64,000 nt of DNA, taken from NCBI RefSeq assembly GCF_900104305.1, contig NZ_FNJC01000004.1:248001-312000 (forward strand), read 5' to 3'. This document shows, one piece after another, positions 1 through 7,482 of the stretch. The position numbers were made by a program, and so were the translations under genes. Origin of the DNA: Filomicrobium insigne. GTDB lineage: Bacteria > Pseudomonadota > Alphaproteobacteria > Rhizobiales > Hyphomicrobiaceae. The notes under the pieces were generated by a model that did not search any database, had not been told where the DNA came from, and saw only the letters and a program-made list of their open reading frames with translations. Position 1 is the first letter of the stretch, and every line of letters starts with the position of its first letter.

Positions 1-97
1 TCGACTGAGCGTGAAGCTCTGTGGTCACGCGTGGAGGGAGCAAGTTTTCTCACGCGTGACGAAAAGCGCGCAGCGGTTGGCTACGGGACGGCCCCTG

Positions 98-811
98 ATG
101 GTGACGGCGCGTATGAGTGAAGCTGGACAAGTTCGGGAGGCTGGCTTGGAAGCGAAATTCTTGTCGCTCGATTTCAAGGGCGTCGATGCCCAAGGGTGTT
201 TTTCCGGATATGCGAGCCTGTTCGAGCGGGAGGATCTCGGTCGCGATGTGATTGCCGTCGGCGCCTTTGCTGAGAGCTTGCGTCAGAAGGGGGCGGGGGG
301 CGTCAAGCTGCTGTTTCAGCACGATGCTAATCAACCCATCGGGATCTGGACAGAGCTGCGCGAGGATGCCCGTGGGCTTTTTGCCAAAGGGCAGCTCACG
401 GACGAGGTCGCGCGGGCGCGCGAGGTCGCGTCGTTGATGCGTGCGGGTGCACTGGACGGCTTGTCTATTGGGTTTCGTGCACTCAAGGCACGTCGTGATC
501 CACGCAATGGGATACGCCGTATCGAGAAGGTCGACCTTTGGGAGATATCGGTGGTCACGTTTCCGATGCTTCCGGAGGCGCGGGTTTCACGCGTTAAAGC
601 CGGATCGCTACCGGTGGGTGATCCTACGGAACGAGATTTCGAACGTTGGCTCACGCGGGATGCTGGGCTCACGCGTTCAGAAGCGCGCGCGCTCATGCGT
701 AGCGGCTTCACAGGTTTCCGATCCTTGCGGGATGCGGGCGGAGGCTGTCGCGAAGGCCAGCGGCTCACTGAACGGATCAGTGCTGCCGCGCGTCTTTTGA
801 GGACCAACTGA
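98..811 (+). CDS. HK97-family prohead protease (GTA gp4-like)
   Basis: Serine protease that cleaves the scaffold/delta domain of the capsid protein during head maturation. With the start at 98 it is 237 residues. The family's His and Ser are visible as His75 (LFQHDANQPIG) and Ser123 (DGLSIGFRA), followed by a typical conserved WEISVV stretch. It lies immediately before the major capsid gene, the usual protease-capsid pair. The start is uncertain: a GTG at 11 and an ATG at 113 are in frame. ATG 98 is preferred because GGGA lies 9 bases upstream, but that site is weak. The terminase and portal genes expected upstream are outside the window. Confidence 0.88.
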   Translation: MVTARMSEAGQVREAGLEAKFLSLDFKGVDAQGCFSGYASLFEREDLGRDVIAVGAFAESLRQKGAGGVKLLFQHDANQPIGIWTELREDARGLFAKGQLTDEVARAREVASLMRAGALDGLSIGFRALKARRDPRNGIRRIEKVDLWEISVVTFPMLPEARVSRVKAGSLPVGDPTERDFERWLTRDAGLTRSEARALMRSGFTGFRSLRDAGGGCREGQRLTERISAAARLLRTN

Positions 812-837
812 CCGGATCGAGCAGGAAGAAAGTAACC

Positions 838-2061
838 ATGTTTACGACACATGATATTGAACGGAAGGGAACGGATGACATCTCCATTGCTTTCGATGAC
901 TTTATGCAGGCGTTTGAAGCTTTCAAGGCTGCCAACGATGAGCGTCTGGAGAGCATCGAGAAACGCGTTTCGGCGGATGTCGTCACCACTGACAAGCTTG
1001 AACGCATCAACCGTGCGCTCGATGATTTGACGCTGAAGTCGCGACGTCCTCTGCTCGGTGCATCGGGTGGCGTTGCCCGTTCGTCGCTCTCCATCGAGCA
1101 CAGGAACGCTTTCGATACCTACGTACGGAAGGGGGAAAGCGGCACACTTCGAGAGCTTGAAGGCAAGGCGCTTTCCGTGGGGTCTGATCCGGATGGTGGG
1201 TATCTTGTGCCGGAGGAAACGGAAGCGGCGGTCAACCGCGCGCTGAAAGATATCTCTCCTATCCGGGCGATCTCCGGTGTGAGGCAGGTTTCCGGCTCCA
1301 TTTACAAGCGACCGTTTGCTGTATCGGGTCCGGATACGGGCTGGATCGGGGAGACCGCAGCGCGCGTTGAGACGGCGACGCCAACGCTTGCAGAGCTGTC
1401 GTTTCCCACGATGGAACTTTACGCAATGCCTGCGGCGACTTCGAGCTTGCTCGATGACAGTGCCGTCGACATCGATGCCTGGCTGGCGGAAGAAGTGCGT
1501 ATCGCCTTTGCGGAACAGGAAGGCCAAGCCTTTGTCGCCGGCGATGGTGTGAATAAGCCGAAAGGATTTCTCAGCTATACGACCGTCGACAACGCTGCGT
1601 GGGAATGGGGCAAGGTCGGTGTTTTGACGACGGGTGTTGCCGGAGACTTTGCTGCGTCTAATCCTGGCGACATTCTGATTGATCTCATTTACGCGGTGCG
1701 TTCGGGTTATCGGGCGAATGCTCACTTCGTCATGAACCGGTCAACGCAGGCGGAGATCCGAAAGCTCAAAGACAACGATGGTCATTACCTGTGGCAGCCG
1801 GGCGCGCGACCTGGTGAAGCTCCTTCCTTGTTGGGCTTCCCCGTGGCAGAGGCGGAGGACATGCCGGATATCGCGGCGGATGCGCTTGCCGTGGCCTTCG
1901 GCGATTTCAGGCGCGGCTATCTGATCGTGGACCGACTGGGTATTCGCGTGCTGCGAGACCCTTATTCCGCGAAGCCCTACGTGTTGTTTTATACGACGAA
2001 GCGTGTGGGCGGTGGCATCCAAGATTTCGATGCGATCAAGCTTTTGCAGTTCAGCGCCTAG
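838..2061 (+). CDS. Phage major capsid protein, HK97 family (GTA gp5-like)
   Basis: Main shell protein of the particle head, 407 residues. The first 90 or so residues are charged and helical, like the HK97 delta domain removed by the prohead protease. The conserved core starts near the YLVPEETEAAVNRAL segment and ends with the typical YVLFYTTKRVGGG strand and a short tail. A GGAAG ribosome site lies before ATG 838. It is separated from the next gene by a terminator hairpin, unlike the tightly packed genes that follow. This fits the need for many more capsid copies than connector copies. Confidence 0.93.
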   Translation: MFTTHDIERKGTDDISIAFDDFMQAFEAFKAANDERLESIEKRVSADVVTTDKLERINRALDDLTLKSRRPLLGASGGVARSSLSIEHRNAFDTYVRKGESGTLRELEGKALSVGSDPDGGYLVPEETEAAVNRALKDISPIRAISGVRQVSGSIYKRPFAVSGPDTGWIGETAARVETATPTLAELSFPTMELYAMPAATSSLLDDSAVDIDAWLAEEVRIAFAEQEGQAFVAGDGVNKPKGFLSYTTVDNAAWEWGKVGVLTTGVAGDFAASNPGDILIDLIYAVRSGYRANAHFVMNRSTQAEIRKLKDNDGHYLWQPGARPGEAPSLLGFPVAEAEDMPDIAADALAVAFGDFRRGYLIVDRLGIRVLRDPYSAKPYVLFYTTKRVGGGIQDFDAIKLLQFSA

Positions 2062-2096
2062 TCGCTGAATTCCGCGACACGACGATTCATTGGGAT

Positions 2097-2130
2097 GGGC
2101 GCTGGCCGTTGGGGTCGCGCCCTTTTTTGT
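2097..2130 (+). terminator. Intrinsic terminator after the capsid gene
   Basis: GGGCGC (2097-2102) pairs with GCGCCC (2117-2122) and is followed at once by six T and then GTT. It lies 35 bases after the capsid stop and inside the otherwise continuous head-tail gene run, so it probably attenuates rather than ends the transcript. A second, weaker GCGG/CCGC hairpin with a T-rich tail follows near 2197-2215. Confidence 0.65.
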
Positions 2131-2239
2131 TTCCGCCAGCGGGTCTCCTCTGCCGCTGCCGGAGAGTGCAGGGCCGCCTGACACGCCACATACGGCGGTC
2201 CTGCCGCTTTCTTTTTAAAGACGGCTGTCAGGCTGTTCG

Positions 2240-2860
2240 TTGAACTGGAATGGCAAAACGCGGTTGTCGAGAATAGGTGACCTATTGGCTCTCGTCCTGC
2301 AAAGCGGCCCGGCTTCCGAACCCGTTTCGGTTGAGGAGGCGAAGGGATATCTGCGCATTGACGGAAATAGCGAGGATGCCCTCGTCTCCAGTCTAATCCT
2401 GACGTCGCGCCTGCATGTCGAGGCGGCTCTTGGGGTGGCGTTGATAACGCAGGATTGGCGGTTGGTTCTGGATCACTGGCCGCGTTCGGGAGCGGTGCGG
2501 TTGCCGCTTCGCCCTCTACAGTCAGTGAACGCAGTGCGTGTGTTCGATGCCGATGGAGGGCACGCCACGGTCGATCCCGCCCGCTACGTGGTCGACACTG
2601 CGGGAACGCCAGCGCGTTTGATCGCGACAGTTGCTGGCTGGCCTAAGCCGACCCGCGTCGGCAACGGGATAGAGATCGATCTGACAGCCGGCTATGGAGG
2701 TGCGCTTGAGGATGTGCCTGAACCCATCCGCCAAGCGCTGCTGTTACTCGTCGCCCATTGGTATGAGCACCGCGACCCGATCGAAATCGGATCGGATGGG
2801 GTGGCTATTCCGGCTAGTGTTTCCCGGTTGTTGAAGCCCTATCGAATGGTGCGCGTATGA
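2240..2860 (+). CDS. Head-tail connector protein (GTA gp6-like)
   Basis: Adaptor ring protein of the head-tail joint, 206 residues from a TTG at 2240. The SEPVSVEEAKGYLRID segment near residue 30, then the helical LILTSRLHVEAALG stretch and the later IRQALLLLVAHWYEHRD helix, are characteristic of the phage gp6-like connector family. Start codon choice is weak: no convincing ribosome site is seen before TTG 2240, and the family usually begins about 15-20 residues before the AEPVS motif, so a later TTG near 2285 is possible. The 3' end overlaps the next gene by four bases (ATGA), so the two are translationally coupled. Confidence 0.8.
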   Translation: MNWNGKTRLSRIGDLLALVLQSGPASEPVSVEEAKGYLRIDGNSEDALVSSLILTSRLHVEAALGVALITQDWRLVLDHWPRSGAVRLPLRPLQSVNAVRVFDADGGHATVDPARYVVDTAGTPARLIATVAGWPKPTRVGNGIEIDLTAGYGGALEDVPEPIRQALLLLVAHWYEHRDPIEIGSDGVAIPASVSRLLKPYRMVRV

Positions 2861-3195
2861 CCCGAGGTGGGGATGTTCGCATTGGCGACCTGCGGCAACG
2901 TGTTGGTATTGAACGTGTTGTGCGCGTCACGGATGGTGGCGGCGGTGCGGAAGAAGAATGGGACATGGTGGCTGAAGTCTGGGCGGCCGTGATGCCGTTG
3001 ACAGGCACCGAACGCGTCGAAGCCGATGCCGTTAATGGGAACGTCTCCCACGAGATCTGGATGCGTTATCGCCCGGATGTCGCTCCTGATATGCGGCTGC
3101 GCCTTGGGCCTCGGCTGTTCGACGTACGGGCCGTCATGGATGTCGAAGAACGTCGCCGGTTTCTGCGGTGCTTATGCGAGGAGCGGGATCTGTGA
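2857..3195 (+). CDS. Head closure / head-tail adaptor protein (GTA gp7-like)
   Basis: Short head-tail joining protein of 112 residues. It begins with a basic segment, RIGDLRQRVGIE, and has the conserved W-A-x-V-x-P-L-x-G-x-E motif (VWAAVMPLTGTERVEAD) followed by IWMRYRPDVAPDMRLRLG, typical of the phage head-tail joining family. The start overlaps the connector stop (ATGA at 2857) and its own stop overlaps the GTG of the next small frame, so the three are likely made from one coupled message. Confidence 0.82.
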   Translation: MTRGGDVRIGDLRQRVGIERVVRVTDGGGGAEEEWDMVAEVWAAVMPLTGTERVEADAVNGNVSHEIWMRYRPDVAPDMRLRLGPRLFDVRAVMDVEERRRFLRCLCEERDL

Positions 3196-3347
3196 AGGTG
3201 GGCGTGACGCTGCGTGGATTAAGCAGCAAAGCACGCTCGTCACGCAGACGTCTGGTGGAAGAGCGGATTGCCAGGCTCATTGCAAAGCGTGGACGGCGTG
3301 TTCGTCGGTTCTCCCTCAACCTTCGTGAGATGCGGGTGAGGACCTAA
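3192..3347 (+). CDS. Small very basic protein between gp7-like and gp8-like genes
   Basis: A 51-codon frame opening with GTG at 3192 inside the stop of the upstream adaptor gene (GTGA) and ending with TAA at 3345-3347, where the last A begins the ATG of the next gene (TAATG). Coupling at both ends is strong evidence that it is translated. The product is rich in Arg and Lys (for example SSRRRLVEERIARLIAKRG) and predicted helical. It sits where phages encode an HK97 gp10-like or minor joining protein, but it is too short to assign. I do not recognise a family; a remnant of a larger joining protein is an alternative. Confidence 0.55.
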   Translation: MKVGVTLRGLSSKARSSRRRLVEERIARLIAKRGRRVRRFSLNLREMRVRT

Positions 3348-3757
3348 TGGCGAGTGCTGGATGGGCATTGCAAAAGGCTGTTTACGCCGCCCTGTCGGGT
3401 GACGCGGCTCTTACGGCGCGGCTCGGGTCGAACCAAGTTTTCGATGACGTGCCGCGCGAAGCCGAGTTTCCTTACGTCGCGTTCGGCCCAACGGTTGAGC
3501 GGGACTGGAGCACCGGGTCTGAGGTGGGGCGTGAACATGTATTCGTTTTGCATGTGTGGTCGCGGCATAGCGGACGACGAGAGACGGTTGAAGTGATGGA
3601 TGTCGTGCGAGCCGCACTGCATGAGCGGCCTCTTACTCTCGACGGACACCGACTCATAAACCTCCGGCATGAGATGTCGGAGGTACGACGCGATGAGGAT
3701 GGCGAGACCTATCAAGGGATCGTGCGGTTCCGGGCTGTCACGGAGCCTGAGGTTTAA
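3347..3757 (+). CDS. Tail completion / terminator protein, DUF3168 (GTA gp8-like)
   Basis: Caps the tail tube and joins it to the head, 136 residues. It opens with a helical WALQKAVYAALSGDAALTARLG segment, then the FDDVPREAEFPYVAFGPT stretch, which is the signature of DUF3168, and later HVWSRHSGRRETVEVMD and a strand-rich end that reads VRFRAVTE. The ATG shares one base with the stop of the preceding small gene. It is followed by 118 untranslated bases containing an inverted repeat before the tail-tube gene. Confidence 0.87.
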   Translation: MASAGWALQKAVYAALSGDAALTARLGSNQVFDDVPREAEFPYVAFGPTVERDWSTGSEVGREHVFVLHVWSRHSGRRETVEVMDVVRAALHERPLTLDGHRLINLRHEMSEVRRDEDGETYQGIVRFRAVTEPEV

Positions 3758-3764
3758 ACAGCAT

Positions 3765-3834
3765 TGGCCCGCACGCATTCCTGCGTCATGACGCGGTGAT
3801 GACGCCGGTTGGGATGAAGGTGCGTTGCGGGCCA
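3765..3834 (+). other. Inverted-repeat leader before the tail-tube gene
   Basis: TGGCCCGCA (3765-3773) and TGCGGGCCA (3826-3834) are perfect 9-base complements enclosing 52 bases. The enclosed segment holds a 12-base palindrome, GCGTCATGACGC (3783-3794). The folded leader would end about 40 bases before ATG 3876. No T-run follows either arm, so it is not a standard terminator. It could stabilise or gate translation of the abundant tail-tube message. Function is inference. Confidence 0.35.
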
Positions 3835-3875
3835 GTTGGTTGTGCCGAGTGCGACTTTAAAAAAGGACGATCCGA

Positions 3876-4289
3876 ATGGCGGCTCAAAAGGGCAAAGACC
3901 TGTTGCTGAAGGTCGATAGCGATGGGTTGGGCAGCTTTGTTACGGTTGCGGGATTGCGAACGCGGAGTCTCGTTTTCAACGCGGAGACGGTGGACGTCAC
4001 GCATCAGGAGTCGGCTGGGCATTGGCGTGAGTTGCTTGCAGGTGCGGGTGTTAAAAGTGCCCGGCTGACGGGCGCTGGGATTTTTAAAGACGAAGCCTCA
4101 GACGAGACGGTGCGGGCGTATTTTTTTAACGGCTCGATTCGCTCCTGGCAGGTGGTGATTCCGGATTTTGGCACGATGACCGGACTGTTCCAGATCACCT
4201 CATTTGAGTTCAACGGTCGCCACGATGGGGAAGTCAATTTTGAGCTGTCGCTGGAAAGCGCCGGCGAAATCGATTTTGCGGCGGCTTGA
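3876..4289 (+). CDS. Major tail (tube) protein (GTA gp9-like)
   Basis: Builds the tail tube, 137 residues. The order MAAQKGKDLLLKVDSDG, VAGLRTRSLVFNAETVDVT, a GVKSARLTGAGIF segment and a strand-rich end with NFELSLESAGEI matches the TP901-1-type major tail family used by GTAs. A GGA ribosome site (AAAAAAGGACG) lies upstream of ATG 3876. It sits after the tail-completion gene and before the tail chaperones, the standard order. Confidence 0.9.
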   Translation: MAAQKGKDLLLKVDSDGLGSFVTVAGLRTRSLVFNAETVDVTHQESAGHWRELLAGAGVKSARLTGAGIFKDEASDETVRAYFFNGSIRSWQVVIPDFGTMTGLFQITSFEFNGRHDGEVNFELSLESAGEIDFAAA

Positions 4290-4308
4290 GACAACAGGAG
4301 CAGTTGGA

Positions 4309-4701
4309 ATGGCGAACCGGCATCGCGGTGAGATCGAGGCGCAACTGGATGGCAAGGCTTTCACGCTGTGTCTGACGTTGGGCGCGCTTGCGGAATTGGA
4401 AGCGGTTTTCGGGCATGATGACATGGTGGGGCTGGCATCGCGTTTTGAACGCGGGCGGATTTCGGCAAGAGACGCCCAGCGTGTGATCGGGGCCGGGCTC
4501 CGAGGGGTGGGTTACGATATTTCCGATGCGGTGGTTGCCTCGATGCAAGCGGAGGGCGGTGCGGCGGGGTTCGTAGACATCGTCGCTCGGCTGCTTTCAG
4601 TGACGTTCGGAGGTTCTGAAGGGACTTCTTCCAGTGGAGAGCCGGAGCCTCAGCGGGAGGCGGAGGGGATTGCGGGTGTCCCTTTCCCTGGGACGAGGTG
4701 A
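4309..4701 (+). CDS. GTA gp10 family tail protein
   Basis: 130 residues, beginning MANRHRGEIEAQLDGK and continuing with the conserved LTLGALAELEAVFG and GAGLRGVGY stretches of the GTA gp10 family. Members lie between the tail tube and the tape measure and probably act as a tail assembly chaperone. ATG 4309 is chosen over an upstream in-frame ATG at 4204 because AGGAG (4296-4300) lies 8 bases before it and the longer version would run inside the tail-tube gene. The C-terminal 35 residues are Gly/Glu/Pro-rich and probably disordered. The stop overlaps the next start (TGATG). Confidence 0.85.
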   Translation: MANRHRGEIEAQLDGKAFTLCLTLGALAELEAVFGHDDMVGLASRFERGRISARDAQRVIGAGLRGVGYDISDAVVASMQAEGGAAGFVDIVARLLSVTFGGSEGTSSSGEPEPQREAEGIAGVPFPGTR

Positions 4702-4874
4702 TGGCCGTGGGCTTAGGCCTGCTTGGGTTGGCGCCTGCTGAGCTCTGGGCAATGACGCCGCGTGAGTTCGAAGCTGCGCTGCGTGGCCGTCTGGGCCGTG
4801 GCTCAAGATTATCGGCGCTCTCGCGAGAAGATCTGGGCCACCTGATGCGCGCATATCCAGATCGAAAGGACTGA
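4701..4874 (+). CDS. Phage tail assembly chaperone (DUF2376/rcc01693-like)
   Basis: A 57-residue frame from ATG 4701, whose A is also the last base of the gp10 stop. The product reads MAVGLGLLGLAPAELWAMTP, then REFEAALRGRLG and LSREDLGHLMRAYPD. The APAELWAMTPREFEAAL motif is typical of the short tail chaperone next to gp10 in GTAs. Four bases separate it from the tape-measure start. The tight overlap with gp10 recalls the frameshifted chaperone pairs of tailed phages, but no slippery heptamer is seen and re-initiation is the simpler explanation. Confidence 0.8.
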   Translation: MAVGLGLLGLAPAELWAMTPREFEAALRGRLGRGSRLSALSREDLGHLMRAYPDRKD

Positions 4875-4877
4875 TCC

Positions 4878-5462
4878 ATGGGTGACTTCGATGAAGGGCT
4901 CGAGACGTGGACGGTTGTGGTGGATGCGGACACGCGGGCGCTGCGTCAGGAGTTGGACGTTGCGTCAACGCTCGGGCGGCGGTTTTCGAATTCTCTGGTC
5001 AAGGCTTTTGAGGGGATTGCGGTCAAGGGGCGTAGCCTGGGGGAGGTGTTGCGGGGGCTGACGGCTGATCTCTCAGGCATCGTTCTCAAAGCTGCTTTCA
5101 AACCGCTCGAACAGGGATTTGGATCACTTGTTTCGGGATTGTTTGCGGGCGGACTTGGTGTTGCCCGGGGTGCACCAACCCCTTTGCCGGTTCCCTTTGC
5201 CAAGGGCGGCGTCGTGCAAAGCCCTTTCACATTTCCGGTGAAAGGTGGCGTTGGCTTGGCTGGCGAAGCCGGCGCCGAAGCCATTATGCCGTTGGCCAGG
5301 GGGCGGGACGGTCGACTCGGTGTTGTGGCACAGGGTGACCGCGCGGGAATCAATGTTGTGGTCAATGTCACGACACCGAACGCGGAAAGTTTTCAGCGCG
5401 CGCAGACACAGGTGGCGGCTGCAATGGCGCGCGCGATCTCTATGGGGCAGCGCAATCTCTAG
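4878..5462 (+). CDS. Short tail tape measure protein (GTA gp11-like)
   Basis: Sets tail length and is ejected ahead of DNA, 194 residues. That is far shorter than phage tape measures (usually 600 or more) but typical of GTAs, implying a very short tail. It has an N-terminal helical part with the family's FSNSLVKAFEGIAVKGRSLG segment, a Gly/Pro-rich middle, and the conserved FAKGGVVQSPFTFPV and GLAGEAGAEAIMPLARG motifs near residues 110-140. The C-terminal part has a VVVNVTTPNAESFQRAQTQ helix-strand end. ATG 4878 directly follows the chaperone stop. Confidence 0.85.
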   Translation: MGDFDEGLETWTVVVDADTRALRQELDVASTLGRRFSNSLVKAFEGIAVKGRSLGEVLRGLTADLSGIVLKAAFKPLEQGFGSLVSGLFAGGLGVARGAPTPLPVPFAKGGVVQSPFTFPVKGGVGLAGEAGAEAIMPLARGRDGRLGVVAQGDRAGINVVVNVTTPNAESFQRAQTQVAAAMARAISMGQRNL

Positions 5463-5481
5463 GTGGGCGGGCTAACTGGCT

Positions 5482-6120
5482 ATGTCGTTTCATGAGGTGC
5501 GCTTTCCCAGCGGGATTTCCCGGGGAGCGCAAGGTGGACCGGAACGCCGGACGGATGTCGTGGTGCTGGGTTCCGGCTTCGAAGAGCGCAACAGCCGGTG
5601 GGCGGATTCGCGGCGCAGTTTTAATGCGGGATACGGCGTACGTTCCTTGGATGATCTGCACGCGGTGATCACCTTCTTCGAAGAGCGGCGTGGGCGGCTT
5701 TACGGGTTTCGTTGGCGAGATCATAGCGACTGGAAGTCGTGTACGCCCGGACAGGTGCCGAGCGCTGAGGACCAGGTGATTGGTGTGGGGGACGGTGCCC
5801 GCGCCGTATTTCCGCTGACCAAGACTTATGGTGGCGCGGATGCGCCGTGGGTTCGGGAGATCAAGAAGCCGGTGGCTGAGAGCGTGCTCGTTGCGATCGA
5901 TGGAACGCCGGTGGCTGAGGGTGAGGTGTTCTCGGCTGATACGACGCGTGGGCTCGTGACGTTTTTGCCTGGTTATGAACCGGAGGCAGGTGCGGTTGTG
6001 TCGGCTGGGTTCGCGTTTGATGTCCCGGTCCGTTTCGATACCGACAAGCTTGAAGTCAACGTACAGGGATTTACGCACGGAGCCCTCCCTAACATTCCCG
6101 TTGTTGAGATCCGCCTATGA
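5482..6120 (+). CDS. Distal tail / baseplate protein, DUF2460 (GTA gp12-like)
   Basis: Distal tail protein of 212 residues. It begins with the diagnostic FHEVRFPSGISRGAQGGPER segment, has LDDLHAVITFFEERRGRLYG, then the FRWRDHSDWKSCTP motif, and a C-terminal part (FDVPVRFDTDKLEVN) typical of DUF2460/TIGR02217. In GTAs it attaches the hub to the tail tube. Start ATG 5482 follows the tape measure by 19 bases, and its stop overlaps the next ATG by four bases. Confidence 0.92.
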   Translation: MSFHEVRFPSGISRGAQGGPERRTDVVVLGSGFEERNSRWADSRRSFNAGYGVRSLDDLHAVITFFEERRGRLYGFRWRDHSDWKSCTPGQVPSAEDQVIGVGDGARAVFPLTKTYGGADAPWVREIKKPVAESVLVAIDGTPVAEGEVFSADTTRGLVTFLPGYEPEAGAVVSAGFAFDVPVRFDTDKLEVNVQGFTHGALPNIPVVEIRL

Positions 6121-6989
6121 AGCAACTGCCCGAGGGATTGGCTGCAAAGCTTACCAGCGGTGTGACGACGCTGTGTTGGTGTTGGCGATTGAAACGGCAT
6201 GATGGTGTGACGCAAGGCTTCACAGATCATGATCGAAACGTTCTTTTCGACGAGACCGTATTTGAGGCGGCTACGGGCTTCACGGCTAGTGAAATACGGG
6301 ACTCCGTCGGGCTGAGCGTCGATAACTTAGAGGTGACGGGTGCGCTAACGTCAGAACGGCTGACGGAGACTGATCTGGCGGCTGGCCTCTACGATGATGC
6401 GCAGGTCGAGATTTTCCGGGTCGATTGGGAGGCTCCGGAAAATCGTGTGCTGATGCGCTCGGGAAGCCTCGGAGAGGTGCGCCGCGCGGGCATAGGTTTT
6501 GCGGCCGAAGTTCGTGGGCTTGCGCATTACCTGCAGCAGACCAAAGGCAGGGTTTTCCAATACACGTGTGGGGCCGATCTTGGAGATCATCGCTGCAAGG
6601 TTGCTCTGGACACAGCGGAATACACTTCTGCGGGTGAGGTCGTCACGGTCATCAGCCCTCGCCGCTTCAGCGTTAGCGGGCTCGAACTTTTCGCAAACGG
6701 TTGGTTTACTCGCGGGCTTCTGACTTTCTCGAGTGGAGCTGCGAGCGGTCAGTCGATAGAAGTAAAATCGCACTCCAAGCCGGGAAGCGGCATTCAGATC
6801 GAGTTGTGGACTGCGGCACGGGCACCGCTCGAACCGGGGCACACGTTTCTCATCCGCGCGGGCTGCGACAAGACACTCGTTACGTGCCGGGAGAAGTTTT
6901 TCAACGCCGCGAATTTTCGTGGCTTCCCGCATATGCCCGGCAACGACTTCGTGGCGGCGTACGCGCCGAGCCGGACTAACAAAAGCTGA
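6117..6989 (+). CDS. Baseplate hub protein, DUF2163 (GTA gp13-like)
   Basis: Hub protein of 290 residues. The N-terminal half carries the LTSGVTTLCWCWRLKRHDG and LGFTDHDR-like (QGFTDHDRNVLFD) segments of DUF2163. The C-terminal half has the BR0599-like motif (FNAANFRGFPHMPGND) plus Cys residues in CGADLGDHRCKV and IRAGCDKTLVTCREKF. These cysteines suggest an iron-sulfur or metal site, as found in the structurally characterised hub of RcGTA; that is known for the family and not proven here. It overlaps the upstream gene (ATGA). Confidence 0.9.
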   Translation: MKQLPEGLAAKLTSGVTTLCWCWRLKRHDGVTQGFTDHDRNVLFDETVFEAATGFTASEIRDSVGLSVDNLEVTGALTSERLTETDLAAGLYDDAQVEIFRVDWEAPENRVLMRSGSLGEVRRAGIGFAAEVRGLAHYLQQTKGRVFQYTCGADLGDHRCKVALDTAEYTSAGEVVTVISPRRFSVSGLELFANGWFTRGLLTFSSGAASGQSIEVKSHSKPGSGIQIELWTAARAPLEPGHTFLIRAGCDKTLVTCREKFFNAANFRGFPHMPGNDFVAAYAPSRTNKS

Positions 6990-7003
6990 CCGGATTGAAC
7001 TCA

Positions 7004-7480
7004 ATGGCAACCGTGGACGTCTCGCCAACTGAAGCGTGCGGCGCGTGGATGGCTTCCTCTGATGACGTGGTGCGTCTGGCGCGTGCGTGGATTGGGACAC
7101 CTTACCATCACCAAGCCAGCCGTTGCGGGGTGGGGACCGATTGCCTGGGGCTCATACGCGGAGTTTGGAGGGAGCTCTACGGATCTGAGGTGCAGCAGCC
7201 CATAGCCTATACGCGTGACTGGTCTTCGCGAGCGGGAGAGGAACTGCTTCTAAGAGCGGCTCGCACGTATCTCGTGGAGCTGCCACCAGATGTGATCGCG
7301 GCGGGGCAGGTCCTGGTGTTTCGCTACCGCTGCGGCTTTGCGGCAAAGCACTGCGGACTTGCGACGAGCCCGGTGGCGTTTGTGCACGCCATGGAGGGCG
7401 TTGCGGTTAGCGAGGTTGCGTTGACCTCTTGGTGGCGTCGACGCATTGCTGGCGTGTTTTCGTTTCCTGGGATCAATTGA
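7004..7480 (+). CDS. NlpC/P60-family cell-wall peptidase (GTA gp14-like)
   Basis: Tail-associated peptidoglycan endopeptidase that helps the particle cross the recipient wall, 158 residues from ATG 7004. The catalytic pattern is visible: Cys47 in GTDCLGLIRGVW, His116 in KHCGLA, and a third polar residue, probably His128 in FVHAMEG. An in-frame TTG at 6995 would add three residues. The stop lies two bases before the next start. In RcGTA the homologue is a periplasmic-acting hydrolase placed between the hub and tail-tip genes, the same position as here. Confidence 0.88.
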   Translation: MATVDVSPTEACGAWMASSDDVVRLARAWIGTPYHHQASRCGVGTDCLGLIRGVWRELYGSEVQQPIAYTRDWSSRAGEELLLRAARTYLVELPPDVIAAGQVLVFRYRCGFAAKHCGLATSPVAFVHAMEGVAVSEVALTSWWRRRIAGVFSFPGIN

Positions 7481-7482
7481 GA

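Noticed and set aside
331-1725. 464-codon frame antisense to the capsid gene
   Set aside because: It lies entirely opposite the protease and capsid genes, has an Arg-rich composition and no domain, and has no ribosome site.
4301-4880. Programmed frameshift between gp10-like and chaperone genes
   Set aside because: No slippery heptamer is visible at the TGATG junction; overlap re-initiation explains the layout.
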